A stretch of 44,506 nt of DNA from Lacticaseibacillus jixianensis (GTDB lineage Bacteria; Bacillota; Bacilli; Lactobacillales; Lactobacillaceae): the NCBI RefSeq assembly GCF_003946485.1, contig NZ_RHOJ01000018.1, forward strand, positions 1 through 44,506, written 5' to 3'. The position numbers and the translations under genes were made by a program. Shown in pieces: positions 1-7,604 of the stretch; positions within the stretch are counted from its first letter, which is position 1; each line of letters starts with the position of its first letter. The notes below the pieces were generated by a model that was not told the origin of the DNA, searched no databases, and worked only from the letters and a program-made list of their open reading frames with translations.

Positions 1-1735
1 GAATCGTTCAGACCGTCGCCATCGGTATCTGGCTTCTTCGGATCGGTCCCCTTGGTCTTCTCATCACCATCATTGAGCCCGTCACCGTCGGTATCAGACT
101 TCTTCGGATCTGTGCCATCGGACTTCTCGTCGCCGTCATTGACGCCATCACCGTCAGTATCTGGGTTCTTCGGATCTGTGCCATCAGACTTCTCCTCGCC
201 GTCGTTGACGCCATCACCGTCAGTATCTGGGTTCTTCGGATCTGTGCCGTCGGACTTCTCCTGGGCATCCGGAACACCGTCGCTATCGGTATCGGTCGTC
301 TTGTCAGAGATTGTCGGATCGGTTGGGTACGGATCGTCGGAATCGTTGACACCATCGCCATCGGTATCTGGGTTCTTTGGATCAGTGCCTTCAGACTTCT
401 CCTCACCATCATTCAGCCCATCGCCATCGGTGTCGGACTTGTGAGGATCAGTGCCGTCGGACTTCTCCTGGTCATTGTTGACGCCATCGCTGTCGTCATC
501 GTTGCCTGCTTCGCTAGCAGCATGCAATGGATCCGGATCATCGGAATCGTTCAGACCGTCGCCATCGGTATCTGGCTTCTTCGGATCGGTCCCCTTGGTC
601 TTCTCATCACCATCATTGAGCCCGTCACCGTCGGTATCTGGGTTCTTCGGATCTGTACCGTCGGACTTTTCCTGAGCATCCGGAACACCGTCGCTATCGG
701 TATCGGTCGTCTTATCGGAGATCGAAGGATCAGTTGGGTACGGATCGTCGGAATCGTTGACACCATCACCATCGGTATCTGGGTTCTTTGGATCAGTTCC
801 TTCAGACTTCTCCTCACCATCATTCAGCCCGTCGCCATCGGTGTCGGACTTGTGAGGATCAGTGCCGTCGGACTTCTCCTGGTCATTGTTCACGCCATCG
901 CTGTCGTCATCGTTACCTGCTTCGCTAGCAGCATGCAATGGATCCGGATCATCCGAATCGTTCAGACCGTCGCCATCGGTATCTGGCTTCTTCGGATCGG
1001 TCCCCTTGGTCTTCTCATCACCATCATTGAGCCCGTCACCGTCGGTATCTGGGTTCTTCGGATCTGTACCGTCGGACTTTTCCTGAGCATCCGGAACACC
1101 GTCGCTATCGGTATCGGTCGTCTTATCGGAGATCGAAGGATCAGTTGGGTACGGATCGTCGGAATCGTTGACACCATCACCATCGGTATCTGGGTTCTTT
1201 GGATCAGTTCCTTCAGACTTCTCCTCACCATCATTCAGCCCGTCGCCATCGGTGTCGGACTTGTGAGGATCAGTGCCGTCGGACTTCTCCTGGTCATTGT
1301 TCACGCCATCGCTGTCGTCATCGTTACCTGCTTCGCTAGCAGCATGCAATGGATCCGGATCATCCGAATCGTTCAGACCGTCGCCATCGGTATCTGGCTT
1401 CTTCGGATCGGTCCCCTTGGTCTTCTCATCACCATCATTGAGCCCGTCACCGTCGGTATCAGACTTCTTCGGATCAGTGCCATCGGACTTCTCGTCGCCG
1501 TCGTTGACGCCATCACCGTCAGTATCTGGGTTCTTAGGATCAGTGCCGTCGGACTTCTCGTCGCCGTCGTTGACACCATCACCATCGGTATCTGGGTTCT
1601 TTGGATCGGTACCGTCGGACTTCTCGTCGCCGTCATTGACGCCATCACCATCGGTATCTGGGTTCTTCGGATCAGTACCGTCGGACTTCTCCTGAGCATC
1701 AGGAACACCGTCGCTATCGGTATCGGTCGTGGTGT
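1..1735 (-). repeat. Thrombospondin-3-like tandem repeats with 411-bp super-repeats
   Basis: The region is built from 66-bp units (22 residues, pattern SDGTDPKNPDTDGDGxNDGD plus EK) grouped into a 411-bp, 137-residue super-repeat. Full near-identical copies lie at 451-861 and 862-1272. A third begins at 1273 and continues into a block with three extra 66-bp units. Between the left-most copy and the next the same landmark is 543 bp apart (1 to 544), which is 411 plus two extra 66-bp units. Each super-repeat also carries a spacer with the residues DDPDPLHAASEAGN. Only a few bases differ between copies. Confidence 0.93.
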
Positions 1736-4688
1736 CATCGCCGCCTGGAGTCGTGGTGTCATCGCCGCCTGGAGTCGTCAATTTCACAGGCGTACCAGTC
1801 AGGGTCTTTCCGGTTTCGGAGTCCGTCAATGATGGAGTCAACGTAATCTCGTCACCAGGCGTAAACCCAGCGTCCTTTGGAATTGTAAAGTTCAGATTAC
1901 CCTCATTGTCGGCTTTACCTTTGGCAGAATGACCAGCTTTATCAGTTACCGTGACATCGGTATCCGGAGTAACACCGGTGTCTGTAATCGTGTAACCACC
2001 GTCTTCGTTTTTGGCAACAGTTGGCTTATTCAGTTGCGGAGTCTCCTCAATTGCGACAGCCAATGCGCTAAATGCTTCATCAACGTCTTTTTGAGAAGAG
2101 GTCATTGGGGTCTTGTGATCTTTAGGATCGACGTTGTTCAAGCGATCCTTCGCCACCTGAAGTGCAGACCCAGCCTTAGTCGTCAGATCTGGACTGCCTT
2201 CAACCTTGGTTACCAAGTTGTCCAGAGCTGTCATATTGACAACCTGATATGCGAGCGTCGTAGAGGTTGTCTTGTCAGCATCAGATGCGGTCTGCTTAAA
2301 CACATTCGCAGCAACACTAATTGTCACAGCCTTGAACTTACCATCAGTAGTAGCGTTCGAGACAGCGCCCGTTTCACCCTGTACCAAGCTGCTCTTAAGG
2401 TCTGGATCGGTGAAAGAGACCGGGACGACAACGTTTTGCTGAGCACCCCAACTGATGTTACCAACAGCGGTGATAGCGTCAGTAATAACCTTCTCAATCG
2501 GCTGAGTAATGGCGTCGGTGAGTCCATCAATGCCACCCTTGGCGACGCCTTCAGTACTCATTCCAAGTGTATTAGTCAGAATAGGAGTCAACGCGCTAAT
2601 GGCTTGGTCACCCAAACCACTGACGAGTTTATCTCCCCCAAATTGATTAAATAAGCCACCAACAAGTGGAATGCTTTCGACCGCCTGACTTGCCACAGTT
2701 GAACCATCTGCTGCCGGGTTCAGGCCAAAGATTGCTAAGACATAATGTACAACATCGTTAACCCAACCCTGAACAAACGCCGTGACCATCTTACCAATAG
2801 CATCCGCCGCGTTTGCTTTGCTTGTAACCGTAATTGTCGTCCCGCCTGGGATAACGGTGCCATCAGCAGCAGTACTATCTGGTGTGGTCTTGACTGTAGC
2901 GTCTTCAAGAGTAGTCGTGGTGACCCCGTTGTCCATCAAATAATGTTCCATGGCAACATCACGGTTAACTGCGTTCTGAGCGGCATCGATACCAGCCTGG
3001 TAAGATGTCTTAAGATCACCGTCCAGCAATCCCAGGAGAGTGCCGATAGCGGTACCAGCCCCCTTACCAACCTGAGCTGCGATTTGACCAGGGATAGTGA
3101 ATAGGTCACCGATTGGTTTAGTAATCGTTGCCGCCAATTGATCAATTGCAGCACCCGTATAAACGGTATTTACGACTGCTTTTCCAGAAATTGGCTTAAC
3201 GTCAGGACCATCACCGACTGCGGGAACGGTTGAAGTGTTGTAGGCGTTATCGGTAATGACAAAGTACTCGCCCTGGTTCCGCTGATCAAGCGGATCTTTG
3301 AAAGCTCCCTGTTCCGTAATCCCATCTGCGTCGGTATCGGCAGAAGGCATGATGTTACCAACGTTCTTATTAACAACTGCGATCCCGACGTTAGAAGTGA
3401 GCACGGGTGTCCAGTCGGTGACCTTCACGTTCTCGAGTTCTTTTGGCAACGTGAAGACGGCCGAAGAAGCACTTTCACCGGAGCCATTCACAAATGAGCC
3501 AGCGAGCCCTGTGTTCTTTACCATCGAGTACAAGTCAACATAACGAGTGGTGGCCTGAAGTGCGTCGCTACTTGTATTGGCAGTGTCCGTGTGCTTATAG
3601 TCTGATGCCAATGCGCCTTGATCACTGTAAATATCACTTGTAGTGGTTTGCGCGCTGGCCAAAGACTTGTCATCTAACTTCTTCAACCCATCGATAGAAG
3701 TGATGCCGTTATCGAAGTTGTCATTATTTGCAGGATTCTGTTTGGTCTGACCTACAGGTTGCACATATCCAGAATCACGAAGGTCTGCTTCCTGCTGGTT
3801 CGCATTCTTAACCGACTGATTTGCCTGGTCAACAGAACCTAATGTTGGAGTAGCAGTGTTCTCGGCACCCTGGGTCGTATCGTTGAACAGCGCACCAGTC
3901 AGCAGGCCCGCATTATTCGACAAATTCTGAGTCTGTTCGCCCTTTTGACCGCTGTCGTCGATTGGTGCGCCGGTGTCTTTTGTCCCCTCCGTGCCGGCAG
4001 GATCAGAAGGCGTCGTGTCCGCAGGTGCAACGTCGGCTTTAGCCGCAGTAACTTCTTGCGGCGTGCCAGTCGCTTCATAGGCTGCACTAGCCGTCTTCTT
4101 GGCGGCAGCAACCTCCGCGTCAGTGGCATCACCCAAGTTGGTCTTCTGCACTGAGGCTGCCGGGGTGGCAACCGTTACCGGTGCGCTAAACTGACCAGCA
4201 TTGGTTGCGGTCAGACTCAGCCTTGCGCCAGCTGGTGCGGCAACACTGTATGAGCCAGTTCCCGTTGCAGTTGTCGTCGCGATGGCCACACCGTTTTGCG
4301 TCACAGTGATAGTTGCGCCTGGTGTTGCCGTACCCGTCAAAGTATAGCCACTGCCATTTTCCGTCACAGACGGCTGGGAAATCGTTGGTGCGGCCGTGAC
4401 TGCGCGTTGCGTTGTGGCTGCAGCAGGTGCTGCGGCTTCAGGCTGGGTGGCCGCTTCGCTTGGTGTTTCACTCGAAGTGTCAGCGGGCGCCTGAGCCCCG
4501 GAAGTGACTGGCTCAGTTGTCGTATCCGCCGAAACAGCGTGCAGCTGGCCAAACGACAAGGTCATGAAAAAGGTTGTCACCAAGCCGGCGAATACCCATC
4601 TTTTCCCATCCTTGTACATCTTAAACCGTTCTTTTCGATCCTCATTTAATCTTAGATTATGAGAATCTGAATTATTTTGTTGCTTCAT
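1..4688 (-). CDS. Large secreted adhesin with KxYKxGKxW signal and thrombospondin-3-like repeats, C-terminus off the window
   Basis: The open frame begins at the ATG ending at 4688, behind a strong GGAGGAGGG site, and stays open to base 1 (about 1562 codons). Residues 23-31 read KMYKDGKRW, the KxYKxGKxW motif of large Gram-positive surface proteins, followed by a hydrophobic stretch and a probable cleavage site near VSADT. Next come an Ala/Thr/Pro-rich linker, a bacterial Ig-like domain (about residues 70-160), a long Ala/Asn/Asp-rich region I do not recognise (about 250-870), and a second Ig-like domain (about 880-970). From about residue 985 the protein consists of acidic 22-residue units with DTDGDGxND loops, the calcium-binding thrombospondin type 3 pattern. 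The sorting signal or other anchor must lie beyond the left edge. An adhesion or aggregation role is inferred from the architecture; no ligand can be named. Confidence 0.9.
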   Translation of the reverse strand, partial: MKQQNNSDSHNLRLNEDRKERFKMYKDGKRWVFAGLVTTFFMTLSFGQLHAVSADTTTEPVTSGAQAPADTSSETPSEAATQPEAAAPAAATTQRAVTAAPTISQPSVTENGSGYTLTGTATPGATITVTQNGVAIATTTATGTGSYSVAAPAGARLSLTATNAGQFSAPVTVATPAASVQKTNLGDATDAEVAAAKKTASAAYEATGTPQEVTAAKADVAPADTTPSDPAGTEGTKDTGAPIDDSGQKGEQTQNLSNNAGLLTGALFNDTTQGAENTATPTLGSVDQANQSVKNANQQEADLRDSGYVQPVGQTKQNPANNDNFDNGITSIDGLKKLDDKSLASAQTTTSDIYSDQGALASDYKHTDTANTSSDALQATTRYVDLYSMVKNTGLAGSFVNGSGESASSAVFTLPKELENVKVTDWTPVLTSNVGIAVVNKNVGNIMPSADTDADGITEQGAFKDPLDQRNQGEYFVITDNAYNTSTVPAVGDGPDVKPISGKAVVNTVYTGAAIDQLAATITKPIGDLFTIPGQIAAQVGKGAGTAIGTLLGLLDGDLKTSYQAGIDAAQNAVNRDVAMEHYLMDNGVTTTTLEDATVKTTPDSTAADGTVIPGGTTITVTSKANAADAIGKMVTAFVQGWVNDVVHYVLAIFGLNPAADGSTVASQAVESIPLVGGLFNQFGGDKLVSGLGDQAISALTPILTNTLGMSTEGVAKGGIDGLTDAITQPIEKVITDAITAVGNISWGAQQNVVVPVSFTDPDLKSSLVQGETGAVSNATTDGKFKAVTISVAANVFKQTASDADKTTSTTLAYQVVNMTALDNLVTKVEGSPDLTTKAGSALQVAKDRLNNVDPKDHKTPMTSSQKDVDEAFSALAVAIEETPQLNKPTVAKNEDGGYTITDTGVTPDTDVTVTDKAGHSAKGKADNEGNLNFTIPKDAGFTPGDEITLTPSLTDSETGKTLTGTPVKLTTPGGDDTTTPGGDDTTTDTDSDGVPDAQEKSDGTDPKNPDTDGDGVNDGDEKSDGTDPKNPDTDGDGVNDGDEKSDGTDPKNPDTDGDGVNDGDEKSDGTDPKKSDTDGDGLNDGDEKTKGTDPKKPDTDGDGLNDSDDPDPLHAASEAGNDDDSDGVNNDQEKSDGTDPHKSDTDGDGLNDGEEKSEGTDPKNPDTDGDGVNDSDDPYPTDPSISDKTTDTDSDGVPDAQEKSDGTDPKNPDTDGDGLNDGDEKTKGTDPKKPDTDGDGLNDSDDPDPLHAASEAGNDDDSDGVNNDQEKSDGTDPHKSDTDGDGLNDGEEKSEGTDPKNPDTDGDGVNDSDDPYPTDPSISDKTTDTDSDGVPDAQEKSDGTDPKNPDTDGDGLNDGDEKTKGTDPKKPDTDGDGLNDSDDPDPLHAASEAGNDDDSDGVNNDQEKSDGTDPHKSDTDGDGLNDGEEKSEGTDPKNPDTDGDGVNDSDDPYPTDPTISDKTTDTDSDGVPDAQEKSDGTDPKNPDTDGDGVNDGEEKSDGTDPKNPDTDGDGVNDGDEKSDGTDPKKSDTDGDGLNDGDEKTKGTDPKKPDTDGDGLND

Positions 4689-4752
4689 TACATAACCCTC
4701 CTCCAAGAAAGTTAATCGACATGAGCACTTCTGACGCGAGTCGCCTGTCCGC

Positions 4753-4779
4753 GTTAACAGTAGGAAAAACATTGTTAAC
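4753..4779. promoter_or_regulatory. Inverted repeat in the adhesin leader
   Basis: GTTAACA (4753-4759) and TGTTAAC (4773-4779) form a perfect 7-bp inverted repeat with a 13-nt spacer. It lies inside the predicted 5' leader of the adhesin, downstream of the -10 box. It could be a repressor site or an mRNA stem; no family consensus is recognised. Confidence 0.35.
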
Positions 4780-4821
4780 AGCATAAGGCTATCTTGTCAT
4801 AAGAGATTGCGCTCGTCTGTA

Positions 4822-4849
4822 ATTATAGCAAACCCCATCCGGTTGTAAA
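4822..4849 (-). promoter_or_regulatory. Promoter of the adhesin gene
   Basis: On the minus strand TTTACA (4844-4849) is separated by 16 nt from a perfect TATAAT (4822-4827). Transcription would start near 4815, giving an untranslated leader of about 125 nt. No other sigma-A-like site in 4689-5056 is as good. Confidence 0.7.
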
Positions 4850-5056
4850 CCACATTCATAATAATTATTAATTTAGAGTTGAAAAGATTTTCGCCCTTGG
4901 TAAGCATTTAATCCGTGCATACTCACCATTCGTAAAAATGGGTTTGAAAAATTGAAATCACCGAATATTCTGTTAATCACCCAATTATTTCCGCGGTTAT
5001 CCTTAAAAGCCTTGCTATGACTGACTTTGAGAGATGATTGATGAAGAAAAAAATAG

Positions 5057-5992
5057 TTACATTTTCGTTCCGAGAAGCATTTTTCCTGCAACCGCTTCCG
5101 CAATTTCTGCAAGCGCTGACCGGTGCTTTTTATTTGGTGGTAGCGGCCGTGACGAGGTGACCGTGACTAAATCAGTACCGGTGATGATTGGTGGCGGGAG
5201 CAGCCGGCGACGCAGGGGCGTGCGCGCTTCTCTGGTGCGGCGACGGGCGACCGCCTGAGGATGACCCGATTTCGCTGAATCTGCCGCCGCGCCCGCCCTT
5301 TTCTGCGGCTGCGGGGATGCGGTGTGAGGGGTGTTGGGCGCCCGGCGCGCCGCGCTCACCCGGTCATGCGCTTGAGTCGACGCTGGCGCGGCCGGCCGCC
5401 CAGCGTTCGCTTCAGCTTGCGTTGGCGAAACGGATGACTGCGCGGACGCATTCGCGGCGGCTTGGCCTGCGGTACGCGCGCCACTCGCTTCAACGATAGC
5501 CCCGCCTACCCGGTCTTGAACGTGGCGCTGTGCCGCTTGCTGGCCCGCTGGGCTGACGGTATAACCCTGACGCGCGTACTGCGTGATCAACCACTGCTTA
5601 CGCGCGGCGACGGCAAACGGCTTGCCGGTGATGATCAGGTTCACCGCGGCATGGCCGCGCACTAGGTGAAGCTGCTGCTGAACCAGGGGCAGCCGGACAA
5701 ACCGGACGCGCCGGTCGGTTTGCTGACCGGCAGCGTCCACCACCCGATATAAGACCCAGTACGTGCCCGGCCGATCCTGATCAAGGCCGCCATAGTCCAT
5801 GACCCCAATTTGCGAAGTTAAATTCTGGCCCTGCTCACTGCGGGCCCAGGCCCCCTGAAGCAAGTCAACGGGGTCGCCAACGTACACGGTCTGCCCGGGA
5901 ACGGACAACTTCGGGCCGGCGGCAAGCACCACCCCCGGCGCGCTCAGGGCCACCCCCAGCACGACTGCGGCGGCGAGCTTACTTTTCCTCAT
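5057..5992 (-). CDS. Secreted protein with one Ig-like (DUF5011-type) domain and a low-complexity tail
   Basis: The protein has 311 residues. The ATG at 5992 is preferred because GGGGAGG lies 8 nt upstream; an upstream GTG at 6001 would overlap that site. The N-terminus (MRKSKLAAAVVLGVALSAPG, then VVLAAG) is a clear Sec signal peptide. About residues 25-105 resemble bacterial Ig-like domains of the DUF5011 type: a VYVGDPVDL start, a DLTSQI-like strand (here NLTSQIGV), RPGTYWVLYRVVDAAG, then a closing strand. The rest is Ala/Gln/Arg-rich, low-complexity and basic, without a recognisable anchor. The start overlaps the upstream gene by 14 bp, so the two are cotranscribed. The last 20 or so codons are less GC-rich than the body of the gene, so the natural C-terminus may have been altered. 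Function unknown; a cell-surface role is inferred. Confidence 0.75.
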   Translation of the reverse strand: MRKSKLAAAVVLGVALSAPGVVLAAGPKLSVPGQTVYVGDPVDLLQGAWARSEQGQNLTSQIGVMDYGGLDQDRPGTYWVLYRVVDAAGQQTDRRVRFVRLPLVQQQLHLVRGHAAVNLIITGKPFAVAARKQWLITQYARQGYTVSPAGQQAAQRHVQDRVGGAIVEASGARTAGQAAANASAQSSVSPTQAEANAGRPAAPASTQAHDRVSAARRAPNTPHTASPQPQKRAGAAADSAKSGHPQAVARRRTREARTPLRRRLLPPPIITGTDLVTVTSSRPLPPNKKHRSALAEIAEAVAGKMLLGTKM

Positions 5993-7283
5993 TGCCTGCA
6001 CCTCCCCAAAGAACCACTAAGGCCTGCGCCAAATTCGCCCAGTCAGCCGGCTGCGGCGGTAAATGCCACACTAGCTCCCGCTGGCCCTGGGCAAGCACGC
6101 CTGGGCGGTCGCGGATAAGCACCTGGGTTTTGGCAGTCGGCATCAGCGTGCAGACCACCGGCAGCCGGCTGAAGTGTTCGACCTGCTCGGCCAACACCGA
6201 CGCTAATCCATACGGTGTGGTCAGGTCGAACGCGACCGTCAGCGGGGCGTGCAACTGATCAAGTGGGATCAATGGCATCAGTGCGGCGAACGTGGCCGCT
6301 TGCCAGTGGGCACACGCCAGCGGCTGGGCGAGCGCCTGCCAGCGCTGCGGGTCGACCCCGCGCACCACGGCCTGCCACAGCGCGGGCGCCTGCTCCTTGG
6401 CCATCGCCGGCACGGCCGGATCGGTCATGCTCCCCATCAGCCACTCAAAGCGATGAAGCCGCCGGTTTGACCGGCCAAAGGCCCGCAGCAGCGCCGCGGA
6501 TTTCACCGCCGCTGGCAGTTCGGCATAGACCGCCTCCCCTAGTCGCCGCGCCGGCTGATCCAGCCGTTCCAGGACCGTGCTGGCAAAAAGCAGCGTCCCC
6601 TCAGGCAGCTGCTCGCCAAGTACTAATGCTAGCAGCACAATGGCAGCCGTCTCGCGTTGGGCCTGGTGGCCGCCCCAAGCTGACCACTGCTGCCCCAAGT
6701 CAGCCAAAAACCGGCTGGAGCCATGCGGCGGCGTGGATGCGCTGAGGTCAACGGCTAGCGGATGGCCTTGGCGCGACCGCAATAACGTCGCCCCAGCGTA
6801 CGCGGTCAGCAGCTGCAACTGCGCCGGGGCAAGCGTCAAGGCGAAGTGCGCGACGATTCCTGCCACCAGTGGTTGAACGGTACTGTGACCAAAATCCAGC
6901 TCGGCACCGCCAGCCAAGGCCACCTGAGTCAAGAAACCGCGCACCGCACACTCACTTTGGCCGCTGAGCTGATGCCGATCCAACCATAGTCCGGCCGGCA
7001 GTCCAATCGCAGCCGGCAGCGACTGGCCCACGCGAATGGCCTGCACTGCCGGGGCACGCAGAAGCCCCTGGCGCAAGTACTGCGCCCGCAGCAGGGCAGT
7101 TTGCTCCATCGCCGCAAACTGCGCCTTCAGCTCCGCGGCAGCCCCTTGCAGCAGTCCACTTGCCTGCGCCAGCTCTGCTGCGCTCAGCTGCGGCTGCGCG
7201 GCTAGCAGATCAAACGCTACGAGCCACTGGCGGTCCGGTAGTGCTAATAACCCTTCCCCATGCAGCAGCATTGGTACATCCAT
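5979..7283 (-). CDS. Putative HTH (Mga/AtxA-like) transcriptional regulator
   Basis: A 434-residue cytoplasmic protein with no membrane segment; the start at 7283 has GAGGGGGA 6-7 nt upstream. The N-terminal 60 residues (LLALPDRQWLVAFDLLAAQP, then QLSAAELAQASGLLQGAAAELKAQ) look like a winged-helix DNA-binding unit. The long helical remainder ends in a segment like the EIIB-type fold at the end of Mga/AtxA-type regulators (PVVCTLMPTAKTQVLIRDR). Such regulators often lie next to the surface-protein genes they control, and this one is cotranscribed with a secreted Ig-like protein and sits beside the adhesin. The family assignment is by general pattern only. It may instead be an unrelated HTH protein. 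Confidence 0.5.
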   Translation of the reverse strand: MDVPMLLHGEGLLALPDRQWLVAFDLLAAQPQLSAAELAQASGLLQGAAAELKAQFAAMEQTALLRAQYLRQGLLRAPAVQAIRVGQSLPAAIGLPAGLWLDRHQLSGQSECAVRGFLTQVALAGGAELDFGHSTVQPLVAGIVAHFALTLAPAQLQLLTAYAGATLLRSRQGHPLAVDLSASTPPHGSSRFLADLGQQWSAWGGHQAQRETAAIVLLALVLGEQLPEGTLLFASTVLERLDQPARRLGEAVYAELPAAVKSAALLRAFGRSNRRLHRFEWLMGSMTDPAVPAMAKEQAPALWQAVVRGVDPQRWQALAQPLACAHWQAATFAALMPLIPLDQLHAPLTVAFDLTTPYGLASVLAEQVEHFSRLPVVCTLMPTAKTQVLIRDRPGVLAQGQRELVWHLPPQPADWANLAQALVVLWGGAGNEEK

Positions 7284-7377
7284 GATGACTCCCCCTCACT
7301 GCGTCGCCGCCCCGATGAATTTTGTAGCGAATTTTTAAAATTTGGTCATCCACCATTCAGAATTTACGGTATAGTTA

Positions 7378-7406
7378 ATTATAATCAGATTTAGTATTGA
7401 TTATCA
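7378..7406 (-). promoter_or_regulatory. Probable promoter of the regulator/Ig-like pair; the rest of 7284-7604 is non-coding
   Basis: On the minus strand TGATAA (7401-7406) lies 17 nt from a perfect TATAAT (7378-7383). The -35 is weak. The divergent 320-bp intergenic region is AT-rich around 7320-7440 and holds an inverted repeat, ATCAGA (7384-7389)/TCTGAT (7415-7420), that could bind a regulator. I see no convincing promoter for the plus-strand gene at 7605. Confidence 0.45.
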
Positions 7407-7604
7407 CGCATGTTTCTGATATTTATTAAGCGTTATAAACCAACTTTGTGATGTGCGTCACCGGCTGGGCTTGTCAACGATGGGTTAGTTGATAAGCACC
7501 AGCATGTTTTTGGCGGCGAACATACAAGGGCGAGATGTATTGGCTAATTGCAACATTTCGGGTCTGCCGCACAGCAGCCCTGGAAAACTTTGGAGGCAGG
7601 TAGA

